From: Leucogyrophana mollusca
Lineage: Eukaryota > Basidiomycota > Agaricomycetes > Boletales
Assembly: GCA_021014945.1 (NCBI GenBank)
Contig: MU266497.1
Coordinates: forward strand, 1-61,158
Length of the DNA stretch: 61,158 bases
Reading direction: 5' to 3'
In this document: one piece after another, positions 22,843 through 34,678 of the stretch
How the letters are laid out: the number at the start of each line of letters is the position of its first letter
How positions within the stretch are numbered: the first letter of the stretch is position 1
The notes under the pieces: model-generated
What the model was told of the DNA's origin: nothing
What the model saw: only the letters and a program-made list of their open reading frames with translations
Databases searched by the model: none
Made by a program: the position numbers and the translations under genes

Positions 22843-25588
22843 ATGTCGGACACAATCATCATAAACAATCTTCTCCTCCTCGTTTCAATATCAGTCCAGC
22901 AGCCAATTCGACTTTCTATCTATGTGCATCATTCGACGGCTATCGCTGCACACACCGATGATCTCTCCTACTCACTAAATTACGCTGCTCTCTACGACAC
23001 CGTTTCAAAGTCCCTTCCTGCGCGGAGCTATGCGTCCTTGGAGTCAGTTGTCGACGAAGCCACTAGCTTGGTATTTTCTCGACATGCCTTGGTGAAAGAG
23101 ATGCGCATTAGGATCGAGCAGATAAAGGCGCCGATGTATGTTCAAAGCATTGCGTTTGAGTCGATGAGAACGAGAGCCTCGGATGTATTGGACTCATTGG
23201 ACGTGTACGAGCTAAAGCAATTGCGATGTGACACCATCATAGGCGTAGAACCACACGAGCGTATTCAACGCCAGCCCGTGTCGTTTGATATCACTCTCCA
23301 CTCAAGGAGTCGACAGGGCCCTTTCGATTTTAAAGGGCTGGCACAGTCAATCCACCATGTAAGTGCCTTCACGGAGCGCAATCTCAGGCTCGGACTGACG
23401 ATAATTTGCTTTATGATGGCTGTTTACTGACCCGAATTTATTTTGGTCTCGGGCTTCATTGCGCAGCATGTCGCAGACACTTCATTTCTGACCTTAGAAG
23501 CCCTCGCCTCTTTTATTGCCCAACATATCTTGCGGTACACCGACCAAGTTACAAAGGAGAATACCCGTGAACTTGACACCGTAACAATAAGAGCCTCAAA
23601 GCCCCACGCTCTCCCACTTGCAGAAGCCGCCCAGGTCGAGATCACGCGGAGGATAACTGACTATCCTGATATTACCATCAGCTCCAATGAGCATATCTCA
23701 TCAAAGATCCATACAGCAGCTATAGCGCTTGGTTCTAATCTTGGTGACCGCTTCGCTAATATTGAAAGGGCCCTAAGGTTATTGGAGTGCCCGGATTTAC
23801 TTCTCTCGGATCCAACCAATGGAACACCGAAGGGCACTGACGAGGTGCATGTTGTCGACACATCTTTCATGTACGAGACCGCGCCGATGTATGTCACAGA
23901 CCAACCACGATTCGCAAATTGCGCATGCTTGGTGCGTGACACCACCCACCCTACCCACCCTTGTGAGATACCGCTCAACCCGGATGCTGATTGGCTACGA
24001 AGATCGAAACAACCCTCGATCCACGCACGCTCCTCTCCCTCCTCAAGATAATAGAGCGCACAGTAGGGCGCGTGCCTTCCATCCGGAATGGCCCTCGTGC
24101 CGTTGATCTCGATGTTCTACTATATGATAAGACGTGCTTGGACACAAGGGCAGAAGGTAACAGGAAAGACTTGGAGAACCTTGAAGGCGAACTCGTTGTC
24201 CCACACCCGAGGATGGCTGAACGGGAGTTTGTTCTAAGACCGTTGGCTGAGTGCGTGTTGCCTCCATTCTTCTACCTGAGTGTTGGTTTTATGTTTGCAT
24301 TGAGATTCACCGTTCCCGTCAAGAGTCTGTTGATTTGGGCGTGTCGCCACTGATCCTCTTCTTCCGCACCTTCACTACCTCTCTTTGCTTTCCTAATCTA
24401 ATTGTACCAGAGCTAACCGCCCTTTGTAGCATGATCCCAGATTACGTGCACCCCGTGTACCAGAAGTCAATCCGAGAACTATTGGCAAACGTCCTCTCAG
24501 CCATGACCTCTGACGACGCCCCAATGATGAAAGTGATGCCATTCCCCCAGTATCCTCTCCCGTCCTCCCCAACCCCCTATGGGACATCTCCGGTACCTCC
24601 GACCGCTACACACTGGGTTCTCCCCTTTACGCCATCTTCTCGTACACCCACAGGCGAAACGCCTCTCCGCGCCCAGACTCGGATAATGGCCACTCTAAAC
24701 ATAACCCCGGACTCCTTCTCCGACGGCGCGCTTCATTCTTCCATCCCCGACGCTCTTGCTTATGTTTCGTCTGCCATGGAGGCGGGCGCCGACATGATCG
24801 ATGTAGGTGGCTATAGCACGAGGCCAGGGGCGGCTTTTGTGTCGGTGGAAGAAGAAGTCAGGCGCGTGGTCCCTGTGATCAGAGCGATCAGAGCTGGTGG
24901 TGCAGAAAGCAAGGCAGCAGAATTCGACGCGAGCAAAGTATTGGTCTCAGTCGATACGTTCCGTCCCGAAGTCGCCCGAGCCGCAGTCCTTGCGGGGGCG
25001 AATTGCATCAACGACGTGTACGCGTTCACTGGGGCTGACTCTTATCCGCTCGACTCCGCATCACTGGAACATCTCGCGAAGATGAAAAACACGGCGAGGG
25101 ACCTGGGTGTGCCCGTTATACTTATGCATTCGCGCGGGGATGCCGGATCCAACAAGGATTACTCTGCTTTCCCGGGTGGGGTGTTAGACGGCGTGCGAGT
25201 AGAGTTAGGCGTGAAGATCGATAGGGTCGTTCGAGGAAGGGGAGCGGTGAGAAGGTGGCTAGTTATTGTCGACCCTGGGGTAGGCTTTAGCAAGAGCGTG
25301 GATGATAATCTGGCTGTGCTACGGCATGCCTCGTCGCTTACCGGTGTACAAGAGGAAAACTTCCTCGCTGGGTATCCGATGCTTATCGGAGCCTCAAGGA
25401 AGTCTTTCTTGGGGGCCGTCCTGGAGAGGGCTGGTCCGGGGGGGAGGAAAACCCAACCACGTGAGAGGGGCTGGGCTACGGCTGCCGCTGTCGCGTGCGC
25501 GGTGCAACAAGGAGCAGCGATGGTAAGGGTACATGATGTGCAGGAGATGGCGGACGTGATCGCTGTTGGTGATGCACTGTGGAGGTGA
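22843..25588 (+). CDS. FOL1: Trifunctional folate synthesis protein
   Basis: Fuses dihydroneopterin aldolase, HPPK and dihydropteroate synthase, which together build dihydropteroate from dihydroneopterin and p-aminobenzoate. Exons 22843-23358, 23467-23931, 24003-24250 and 24430-25588 give 795 aa in phase. Two aldolase-like repeats occupy about residues 1-280 (e.g. DTIIGVEPHERIQRQP; HVADTSFLTLEALASFI). HPPK shows ALGSNLGDRFANIERALRLL, TSFMYETAPMYVTDQPRF and GPRAVDLDVLLYD. DHPS shows ATLNITPDSFSDG, DVGGYSTRPGA, VSVDTFRPEVARAA, VPVILMHSRGD, IVDPGVGFSKS and LIGASRKSFLGAV. All signature loops look intact, so the enzyme is probably active; this is the sulfonamide target family. Confidence 0.93.
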
Positions 25589-27343
25589 ACTGCCAAGGCC
25601 TCGTCCACCAGAGAAAAAATTGATGGAGAAATTATATGACCTATGGGCACCATCGTTTAACCGCTAAATGTACAATAACAAGTCGAAAAGGAGTGTGGGT
25701 AGAGGAATCGACCTACGCGGTCCGAAATGAAATAACTAGACAATAAGATGTTCGCACTGATGGTGATTGTTCGAGTGGAGCAAGATGCATGAAGTAATAG
25801 CCTACGAAAAGCGAAGAGTTAGGTATCCTTTATGATTCATCTACATTGTGGGGGCCACGGTGTCGAGGTGTCAAGTCGCATCGTAGTGTCACAAGCATTG
25901 ATCGAGGATACGCCATCACGAGTAGAGCTGCGGGGAGCACATGCGGAACCAACTCCAAGGGAGAGATCTGTCGCTCGAGAATCCTTCGAGGCATCAGAGC
26001 CAGTGCTTGTCTCGTATTCACCTAGATGCTCCAGGTCAACGCATCAGTAAAACCTCGAAGTTCTTGTGGCTCCTTTTAGAGCTTTCCGGTGGATTTTGGA
26101 TTATTGATAAAGCTTATTTGTACCTTTCCGTACTTAATACTTTTCCTCTAAAGCAGTTAAGTACGACAAGGCATATAAGTACAATTTTACAACGAAAAGT
26201 AGCTCTTAAGGAATAAATTGATAGAGGCACTCAGTCTTACACTTTATACTAATAAATAAAATAAAACGAGGGAGAAACATACGGGTGAATGCCTTCAACC
26301 AAGAGTGTGCACTGGGCACGCTCGGCGGAGTCCAATGAGGTCTGCGGTGTGTTCAAGGGGTGGTCGTTGGCGATGACGAGGACAGCAAGCTGGGAGCGAC
26401 AAACACGATCGAGGGATCCTGGTTGATGACGCTGGGAGTACAGGGTGTTCTGGGGTTGACGAAGATGGCGCGCAGTCGGGGACGCACACAGTGTTGTCCC
26501 CAACATCTCCTGTACTGCCGCCTCTCTCTCCTGCCCTTCCCACTCCTCCTACTTGTGTCGTCTTGCTAGCGACTCTCTGTACTCGCTCAGCGTCCCTCGA
26601 ACGTCCTGGGACGCCGTCACTTGACGTGCAGTTTGAGACGGTCGTGGTGGAGCTGATTTGATCACAGGGAGGGCGCTGCGCTGCGCTTGATGTGAATGCT
26701 TTGAGGGGGATGTTGGACGCGGCAGCAGTTAGGTATTGCTGGGAAATGCTGGGAATCGATGCAAGCACGGGTGGGACTCTGCGGGATTGTGTCAGGGATG
26801 TATGGGGCACACACTGATGAGTCGGGAACACGTTGGGCTCGCTCTGGAGACACGGGGGTGGGCGATAACAGCACAGTCGACGCCTCCGAGGTCTGGGACA
26901 CGCTGCAAACTGGTAGGGAAGGCGTACCGTGTTGTAGCACCCTTCCTGCTCTTTCCAACTCTCTACTCGGCGATTTTTCAGCTTCTCTCATCGCTGCACT
27001 ATGTCCCAGTTCGAAAGATGCTTCCCTCGAGTATTCTTGGGCAGCGTCTGTTGGCGCTTCGCTCGAGGCATTCGTGGTGGCGCTAACGAAGGTGAGTGGT
27101 GGTGGTGGCGCAGGTGAACATGGACCGTTTGACGCCGCTGCACACGCGGGACTCGCAGGGAAGACGCTGGGAGAGGAGGGGGACGCAATTGGGACGCTGG
27201 AAAGATGCTGCAAATGCTGGGGACCAACTGGGGACCTGTTGGGGAATTGCGGGTTGGAGCGGATGTACAGCGGCTAGCGGACATTCAATAGATGTAAACT
27301 TTAACACGGTCGATTAAAATTTCTACTGACTTTTTGCACGCTT
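25589..27343. other. Accessory intergenic region without a supported gene
   Basis: Downstream of FOL1. Between about 26250 and 27300 both strands are open over long stretches (e.g. 26662-27213 minus, 26759-27277 plus) because stops are rare in GC-rich DNA. The translations are Ser/Pro/Thr-rich without motifs, so I do not call a gene. The hairpin element at 26072-26211 is listed separately. Confidence 0.4.
26072..26211. repeat. MITE-like imperfect inverted-repeat element
   Basis: About 140 bp of AT-rich DNA. The ends are imperfect inverted repeats (CCTTTTAGAGCTTTCC at left, the complement of CCTTAAGAGCTACTTTTC at right). Inside is a perfect 8-bp pair (GTACTTAA at 26130-26137, TTAAGTAC at 26157-26164) and outer CTTAT/ATAAG pairing. 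It could fold into a long hairpin. No coding capacity. Confidence 0.4.
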
Positions 27344-27551
27344 GCCAGGAGACGACCCAGGCAAGGAGGAGACGGTCCGGGCGAGTAGGACGCGACCCAG
27401 GTGAGTAGGACGTGATCCAAGCCAGCACGAGACAACCCAGGCCAGTAGGACATGACCCGGGCGAGGAGGAGATGCCCTAGGCGAGTAGGGCATGACCGGG
27501 TGAGGAGCAGACAACCCAGGCGAGTAGGACATGACTGAGATTAGCAGGAGA
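27344..27551 (+). repeat. 20-bp minisatellite array 1
   Basis: About ten diverged head-to-tail copies of a 20-bp unit close to GACCCAGGCGAGTAGGACAT. The period is kept, apart from a one-base loss near 27500, while bases drift. Confidence 0.75.
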
Positions 27552-27621
27552 TGTTCCACCTGCGCTCTTGGCACCTTGCCCACTCCCTCTGCACCTCACG
27601 AGTGTCCTAGCCACCTCGGAT

Positions 27622-27744
27622 GCCCCTCAGACGCTTCACCCGTGCACAAGATAGCTGAACCGTGCCACAGGCGCTTCACCCACACCCCAGGCGCCTCACC
27701 TGCACCCCAGACATCCCACCATATCCCGGACACCCGTGAAGGCG
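27622..27744 (+). repeat. 20-bp minisatellite array 2
   Basis: Four to six diverged copies of a 20-bp unit close to CCCAGGCGCCTCACCTGCAC. It shares the core CCCAGGCG with array 1 but not the other half. It abuts the sterol O-acyltransferase remnant. Confidence 0.6.
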
Positions 27745-28530
27745 CGCCGCAATGTCCAGCCCATGCCCACGGCCAATCGCACAGAGAGTGGTGGGTTCGC
27801 AACCACCGAGGGCACGCTCTATGTATCCAAGCCCTTCCGCTCCAAGTCGTCGAAGAAGACGTGCTCAACAATTACCTTTACGCCACGCAAGGCTATCAGC
27901 AAGGGGTGGATAAGGTACTACTGGACAGGCGTCATGATACGGCATTCCTTTCAGATGCCCACCTTGTTCGTGGCGGTCACTTGAACGTTTAATCAGTGAG
28001 TTACAGTCTATCCCAGTTCCCTGTCGTGCTCACTGGGCATCATTAGCCAATGGCCATGGGTACAGTCTGGGTTTCTGGCCCTTCGCTCCCTCATGGGCCA
28101 TTGCCCTCCCCGAGTACTTGGGCGCGCGTTTTGACCATTCTGCAGATAATGATCATGAAAATGCACTCGTACATGTCCACCAATGGCTACCTCCAATACG
28201 TCCCCCACAAATCCGATCAAGTCCTCAAACAACTCCGGCACGCGACCACAGACGCAGGAGGCTGGAACTAGGCCTCGCTCGACGTGCAGTCGCGTTGCGC
28301 TGAGATTGAGGCCGTGAGCGAGCTGGATAGCAATGGCGACACGACTGGGAACGGAACCCCCGCAGAGTCCGACAGCGTGACAATCGCGAAGGAGTTTGCA
28401 GAGCTGGAGAGCGAACTGGTCCACTCCGGTCCCCACCAAGTCCGGTGGCCAGCGAACATTACCCTCCGAAACTTCGCCATCTACCAAGTGACCCCCACCC
28501 TCGTGTACGAGCTCGAGTACCCGCGGACCA
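27745..28530 (+). pseudogene. Sterol O-acyltransferase (ARE2-type) remnant
   Basis: Fragments of an ER membrane sterol O-acyltransferase (MBOAT family) in the right order but broken. Recognisable blocks are EGTLYVSKPFRSKSSKK, ITFTPRK, then GWIRYYWTGVMIRHSFQ, FNxQWPWVQSGF, MIMKMHSYMSTNGYLQYV, LKQLRHATTDAGGWN and ANITLRNFAIYQVTPTLVYE. Damage: residues normally between the FTPR block and the GWIRYYWTG block (tens of residues in the family) are missing; TGA follows VAVT where Trp is expected; the frame shifts between QSGF and MIMKMHSYM; TAG follows GGWN. Nothing after the LVYELEYP block resembles the catalytic MBOAT half. It cannot make an enzyme. Family assignment rests on motif memory. Confidence 0.7.
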
Positions 28531-29284
28531 CCCAGTGCGTATTTCCATGTTCTGCGAGCATGTCACAGTGTGTGACTGGATTTTCTAGGTGCGTTCGGGG
28601 TTCCCTGTCGGGCGCGGTGCTCTGGTTGAATCCCGCACATATTCTATCTTCAGTCCATTCCCTGCACCTCCTGCGTTGCACTCCCGGGCGAGGTTCAACC
28701 GCTTCCACAGGGCTGGTACCATGTTAAAGTGGGTCTTGTCGTACCTGTGTTGCGCTTCATTGGTTGACGGTCACGGTGTTTCGTTTGTGTGCAGAAACTA
28801 CATGCAAGGTGTGTGGCCTCGGGAGGGCCTTTGCGCGGCGTTCTGACGGCTTCACAGTCCTGGCGACGCTCCCGCGTCTGCACCAGATCTCCTCCCACCT
28901 GGCTCTGGTTTTCGAAGATGCTGCAGTTGTATACCGCGTGCGCCACAGAGACTCCATCAGCTCACCCCGGTGCAAGTTGCCGACCTCTCCCACCCTCAAG
29001 CCCTCAACCATGCTCGCCCCAGACTCTTGTCACTGCTTTGCTTGTATTTACTCCTTTCTGGCACTTTCCGCTTTCTTTTTTTCTGTCCCCCCGTGGCCTT
29101 TGTTAGCTTGTCTTGCCTTTCCCCACCCTCCTTATTCACTTTACCTAGCTTTTCTGTTGAAAATAAGCTGTTTCAAGTCCGAATAAGCCCAAACCAGGAC
29201 AGGGATCTACTTATCGTAACTTATGACAAGGAGCGTTCGACGGTGCTTGTATTGAACTTAAATCACACTTTTTTGGAATTAAAG
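28531..29284. other. Intergenic downstream of the acyltransferase remnant
   Basis: No domain visible. Pyrimidine-rich near 29060-29150, then AT-rich up to the 3' end of seven-TM paralog B. Confidence 0.4.
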
Positions 29285-30443
29285 TCATGATAAGGAAAGA
29301 TAAGAACTTCGGGATTTTACTGATGCGGTAGTCAAATATAGCGCGGTCACTGGGGAGGTGTGAGGGTGGCTCTCGGAGTTGCCGCTGTTCTCTGTGTCGC
29401 TGTCCGAATCGTCGCCGTCCTCGCTCTTTCGAAAAACTCTATAGAGATACGTGACGACAACCAGGAGATTGCACACGATAAGACATAAAGCAACCTGAGG
29501 TACGTATTGTGTAGTATGAATATTCGGCCCCGAAATCTGTAATAGCAGAGGACTCGTACCTCGAAATTCGAAGTAGTGATGGTGAGAGAGCCCTTGTGCG
29601 TGAGCCGGTAAATTGCACGGAACAGGGATGTGAGCGACACGATTATGCTAGATGAAAAGATACAGAGTATCATCCTGCGTTGGTGTTTCGTAGGTAACTT
29701 GACATCCCAAAGCATGCGAAGGGGTAGCACCACTAATATCGTGTCAGAAACGACATCAGCTAGAGCACCTATTAGTGATAATCGAAATGAACGCCAGGGG
29801 GTAGACACACTGGAAAGTTCATAGATATCGTTGCTGCGAGGCATTGGGCACGACCGACTTGACGAGTGATACCAATCCCGATTAGATCCGCACCTCACCG
29901 CCTTCCAGACCACGATCCCACCCCACAACAGGGTAAAAAGAGCGGTCACAGACAAGGAGATAAGCCGTGATGTGGTTGCAGGATGTATTAATCGCGTTAT
30001 AGAACATAAGACACTCATGCGAACCGCCCTTTGTGCTGGGATCAGATTATATTTGCCTGAATCGAGTGGCATGGCACACACCATACGACGCACGCAAACG
30101 ATAGAGAGTACACCCAAAACGCGATGATAGATATCCTACCCGCTATCTGGGAGTGTCAGTTAGGTTGCAAAAAAGGAACCAAGTTGGTACGCACGCGCTT
30201 CAAGTTGCACCCAGTACGAAACCAGACATGCAATGGCACATAGCATGGCTATTGCAGCCCACGCGTCTTCCCACGAGAACCTTCGTATCGAGAAACGATA
30301 CCACATTCTGAAAAGCGTCAAGAGTATAGCGGAACCTTCTAGGACGGAGGTAACAACTGGTCCCAACACCACGTTTCATGAGAGATACGGCCAAAGTTAT
30401 CGAAAGACTCACTTCTTAGAGCTGGAAAAGGTGATGCAGACAT
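29285..30443 (-). CDS. Seven-TM fungal rhodopsin-like protein, paralog B
   Basis: Same family as paralogs A and C. Exon 1 (30443-30413) encodes MSASPFPALR and joins IVTSVLEGSAILLTLFRMWY with the same phase as A. Conserved blocks: RRFSWEDAWAAIAM, SYWVQLEA, RMSVLCSITRLIHP, LFTLLWGGIVVWKAV, DTILVVLPLRMLWDVKLP, FSSSIIVSLTSLFRAIYRL and CLIVCNLLVVVTYLYRVF. The last exon (29494-29285) encodes an acidic Ser/Asp-rich tail. A and B share gene layout and even the exon 1 length class, so they look like a recent duplication. The function is unknown; a receptor-like membrane sensor is only a family-level guess. Confidence 0.75.
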
Positions 30444-31243
30444 GGTCGCCTACGGCCAGAAGAGTGCTCGACCGTACAACCCGTCCTCGACTGAAGTACT
30501 CTACTAGTAGTTCAGGGAGTCAGGGTAGCGGCCCACTAAGATATTTCCTCCTGAAACGGGATTCAAACGGGATTAGTATCATTCGTCCCAGGCAACGTAA
30601 AACGGAGGTTTTCAGGTACAGCGACGCTTGATCGATGATCATCCACTCCCAGTTTCAGCCAACTTGAAGTAATGGACGAGATCATTGTGCCAGGACCGGA
30701 AATGCTGCAACTTGCGTTTAACGAGATATGTTCGCCAGCAGTTGAAGATCCAATTAAGTTCCGGTACGAAAGCCGCTGCATTATACCCAACTGACTTAGA
30801 AGGTCGTCGGACAGAAGGGAATAGATCGAACTTTGAACTCTGGACGCGTCCCGCCGACTACGAAATGCATCAGAAGTCAAGAACTTCCAAAAGTGCAGCC
30901 TAATTATAATCCAAGCCTAATTTTCATTTTCGATAGCGACGTCACCTTCAGTTTCAACGGAACAACGCTCAACATGGCTTGAAGCGAGGCTTCTTCCTCT
31001 ACAAGAGGCTCTTCAAGTCTCATCTCTGTTGTTCTCAGCGTCAGAGCAACTGTCGTAACATAGATTGGACATGGATAGGTGCAAGCGCATATCGTCGGGC
31101 ATAGTAATGGAACATGCGGCTGGAGAATAAAAGATGCAAAGATAGCAAACAGACAGAACTAGCCCTCCTCTATCGTGACAGCGCTCGAAGGCAGGCGCCT
31201 TGCGCGCCTGCGAGCCCCCACAGCAAAGTTTTTTTTCTACACC
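30444..31243. other. Intergenic between 7TM-B and RPS30
   Basis: No gene supported. The right end holds the RPS30 3' region with a strong hairpin (31191-31211). Confidence 0.45.
31191..31211 (-). other. GC-rich hairpin in the RPS30 3' region
   Basis: A perfect 8-bp stem, GCAGGCGC / GCGCCTGC, with a 5-nt loop, 33 bases past the RPS30 stop on the transcribed (minus) strand. Further GCTC/GAGC pairing outside a small bulge could lengthen it. Its role is unknown. Confidence 0.55.
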
Positions 31244-31844
31244 TTACTTCTCGGGGTTGGGGTTCCTGGAAGTTAAGGGATAAAAGTTAGCGACAATTGA
31301 TTAGGTAGTAAAACGGAAGGAGATGAGGAAATGGAATCAGATAGGAGCGAAAGACGTGATGCTTGTGTTTCAACACGATAGTTTCAGTGTGAACTATGCT
31401 TGATCTTTGTGTTTCATCGTAAAGTGAATCGAACGATCGAGGAAGCGATGCGGACGAGCGAATACCAGCCATTAAATAGATAAGAGAGAGACTCACATTC
31501 TCCGCTTGCCACCAGGAAGCGTTGTTACGTTCACGAATCTACAGAAAAAATCCTCGATTACTTGCCCGTTCAGACAGGAGCAAATGGGAGCATCACGCAC
31601 CTGCGATTGTACAGAATGCGCTTCTTCGCACGACCCTTGGGGGTTTTCTTCTTCTCTTGCTTATCAACCTTGGGGGTTTGTGATTTGACCTTGCCGGCAC
31701 GGGCGAGAGAGCCGTGAACTACACCACAAAGATAGAGAAATGTCAATGAGTACAATTCAAAATCGGCCGCAGGCAAACAAGCAAGGCATTAATGAAAGAC
31801 GGCCAGGGAAGAAAAAGGGGCTGGAGATAAGCACCTTTTCCCAT
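31244..31844 (-). CDS. RPS30: 40S ribosomal protein eS30
   Basis: Small basic protein of the 40S subunit, 63 aa from four exons: 31844-31835, 31718-31601, 31538-31497 and 31265-31244. The sequence reads [20 protein letters not shown], then [34 protein letters not shown] and NPNPEK. This is the full conserved family pattern. As in other fungi there is no fused ubiquitin-like FUBI part, and the mature eS30 starts directly at MGKVHGS. The first coding exon is only 10 nt, followed by a 116-nt intron. Confidence 0.95.
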
Positions 31845-33297
31845 ATTGTCTTGAGGTTGGAGGACTTTGCGACGGCGGGACGATGGTGTGAGACGAAGGA
31901 GGTGCTGTATAGCCTGAAAAATAGAGTTTCGGGATTACGCGGTGAATTGGTAATCTTTCTTTCCCACCACACTGATCCCAAGGATCACCCAATGAACGTT
32001 TGAACGACAACCTTTCTCAAACCTTTCTCTGAGAACTTTCTGCAAATATGTCCCTTCGTAGTAGAGTTGGAGGCCTCAACTTGAGTTTGTGGGCCTCATA
32101 GATGTCCACTCCTCCGTTAATTGAGGAACGTGCGTTTAAAATTCGCCCACACGGCACCAGGGACAAATTTAAGATACCTGATTTAACTGTAAACGACACA
32201 ATCGCTATGCTTCTTGTTGCAAGGGGATCGTTGACGGAATGTCGACGGCAGCGAACGATATGATGATGCCAAAAGCAGCCGCGGGATGAAGCACACGGAA
32301 GTGCCCGCGATCATTGCTCTGCATTCTCCGGATAAATCCTTTCTCCTCGATGCTGGTACAAACGACAGTCGAGCCACGAGCAACAGGTCATCCTCAGCTC
32401 TACAAATGATGGCTGTTGCCTCAGCTTACCTATTTTTCAAAGGTACGCAGTTTGCGACCCCCGTCGATGCCAATACCGACGGGTTATAATACCATAGTAC
32501 GTAGGGTCAGTAAGGCAATTCAACTATTTTGGATACGCGCGAACTTCAGAGGTTACCGCGCTGAACACCACTGCGAGCCTCTTCCCCATGGCAGCAGTAT
32601 TTGGCGGCCAATGCCGGAGTTAAAATACAGGACCCCCTCGCGCCATCGTCGACAGCCGGAGCCATCCCCGCCTGTACCATTTAAGTTTTTGGGTTTCAAA
32701 TACGTTAACAGCATCATCCGACCATGCTTCACTTCAATTGGAACAAGATTCAAACCTGACGACGATTTCTAGAACTGAGTAGTCCCGCCAGCAGGTTGAC
32801 AGACATCTGAGCACTCACTAGACGACAGCTCACTCTCGAGCTTTACGACCATCCAATGCGACGTTGTAGTTGGTGGACAGACCCGCGAAACCTACTAAAA
32901 CAGGTAGGTTGCCTGAATTATACCTAACGGGTTGCTCAAAAAGCTGCTCGTTGAGCGCTTACATGTCTTAGACGCTAGTGTAGACACCGTGTCTATTGAA
33001 TCGAAGAACGCAAGATCTGAAAAATTAGCTGAGCGCATGCGGTTCTCCACCTTACATCCGGCTTAATTAGGGTGCTTGAAAAACGCGGCCTGAGTAGAAC
33101 ATGTTTTTCAACAATCTAGGGCCCTCGATCTAGAGTATCAAGTCCAGATGCAGAAGGCTACCTCACTGCGTGCTTCTCCCAACACACAGTTGTATTCCCG
33201 AATGTGACGCAGCGCCGTTTTATGCTCACGATACTATGCATGTATATCTTTCCAGGCATGTCGGACAGAGAATACTGTCTGCGAGCCACTACTATCC
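31845..33297. other. Intergenic between divergent RPS30 and 7TM-C
   Basis: About 1.45 kb with only short, motif-free open frames. It should contain the RPS30 and paralog C promoters. No repeat family recognised. Confidence 0.4.
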
Positions 33298-34511
33298 ATG
33301 AGCTCGTCTGTGGCCGCCTTCCCCTTGCTTACTGGTGAGTTCAACCATCAAGCGTGTGGTATCTTCAGGTTTTTATTCATTCCAATAGTCATGGCCACTA
33401 GCGCTGCACTGCAGGGTCTTGCGATACTATTGACTATCTGGAGACTGTGTTATCGCATCTCGATACGACGGTTTTTCTGGGACGATGGTTGGGCAGCGAC
33501 ATCTATGTTGTGCGACATGGGGTTTCTGATTTCGGACTGGGTTCGCCTAAAGGTCTGTATACGGTGTAAGTCGTTGGCTCTCATTCGCCAAGTCATCCGT
33601 TTCTGACCGAATGCATTGCAGCACATGAAGCATCCATGATCGTGTACTGGGTGTACGCAATAGGCTTCGAGTGTTCCGTCTGGTGTGTGGTCTCGACGTC
33701 CACGTTCATCTATTAAGTCTGATCGAGGGCTCAAGGACGGCTCGCATGAGCATCTTGTGTTCTATTACGCGGTTGATGCCTTCTTCGAAACACTCTCGTC
33801 GCATTACCTTGATCTTCGCCACCCTCTTCGCACTTATGTGGTGTGGAGTTGTGGTCCAGATCGTGCATAAATGCGACTCCGGCCGGTCCTACCTGCCTTC
33901 TGGTGCTGTTATGTGTCCCTTCTCTTCCGTTTTCGACGTCTACGAGCTCGCAAGTAAGTCACCGAGAGGCTAAGGATCGTCGACTTATTGAATCGCCATT
34001 GCTCTCTAAGTTGACGTCGTCTCGGACGCTATCCTCGTCGTGTTACCTCTCCGCCTGCTCTGGGATGTCAAGCTTCCTCGCCAATCACAACGCAGACTGA
34101 TCCTCTCCAGCTTTTCAACTAGCATGGCCGTGTCCATCATTTCCGTGTTCCGCACCACATGTCGGCTTATGAAACTCACCCCCCTAGTTTTTGTGAGTGC
34201 GGAGCTGGAGGTATGTAATTCGCTTATCGCCCTGCCTTCATGATTGACATGTCTGTTTCCACTAGCTCGTTGTATGCCTTGTGGTATGCAATCTCTTGGT
34301 GTTTGCCACGTACATCGACCGCCGACTAAGGAAGCACGAGGAAGACGGCAATCCAGAAACTGACGATGCTCACGGCGATTACCCAAGTCAAGATAGCCCC
34401 GTAACCTCCATGCACCTGACTACAGTAGACCTGGAAGACCGCGGTGGATTTGGAACGTACGTCAACTGGAATATGTCACCGGAGGATATATCTGCCCTGC
34501 CAGCTGTGTAG
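33298..34511 (+). CDS. Seven-TM fungal rhodopsin-like protein, paralog C
   Basis: Third copy of the seven-TM family, on the opposite strand to A and B. The ATG at 33298 starts MSSSVAAFPLLT; the next exon gives MATSAALQGLAILLTIWRL and RRFFWDDGWAATSM. A perfect GTAAGT donor at 33566 joins into SHEASMIVYWVYAIGF. Then RMSILCSITRL, LFALMWCGVVVQIV, DAILVVLPLRLLWDVKLP, SVFRTTCRLMKL and CLVVCNLLVFATYIDRRL, and an acidic tail ending SALPAV. Its N-terminus and tail differ from A and B, so it is the more distant paralog. It is tail-to-tail with the FMN oxidase gene, 167 bp apart. Confidence 0.75.
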
Positions 34512-34678
34512 ACAGGTCCAGACGCAGCACTCTAACTTACATGCACGTATATTCGCGTCACTTAATTGCCATTCATTGCCGATGCTCGTCTAAGGAATGG
34601 GGAGCTGGTCTATCTATAAGATTGGATCACACAGATATGCTATGCTATACAATGGGCAGGCCACACATGCCAAGTTCT

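Noticed and set aside
26662..27277. Long open frames on both strands
   Set aside because: Overlap on opposite strands in GC-rich DNA, without motifs, fits chance openness better than a gene.
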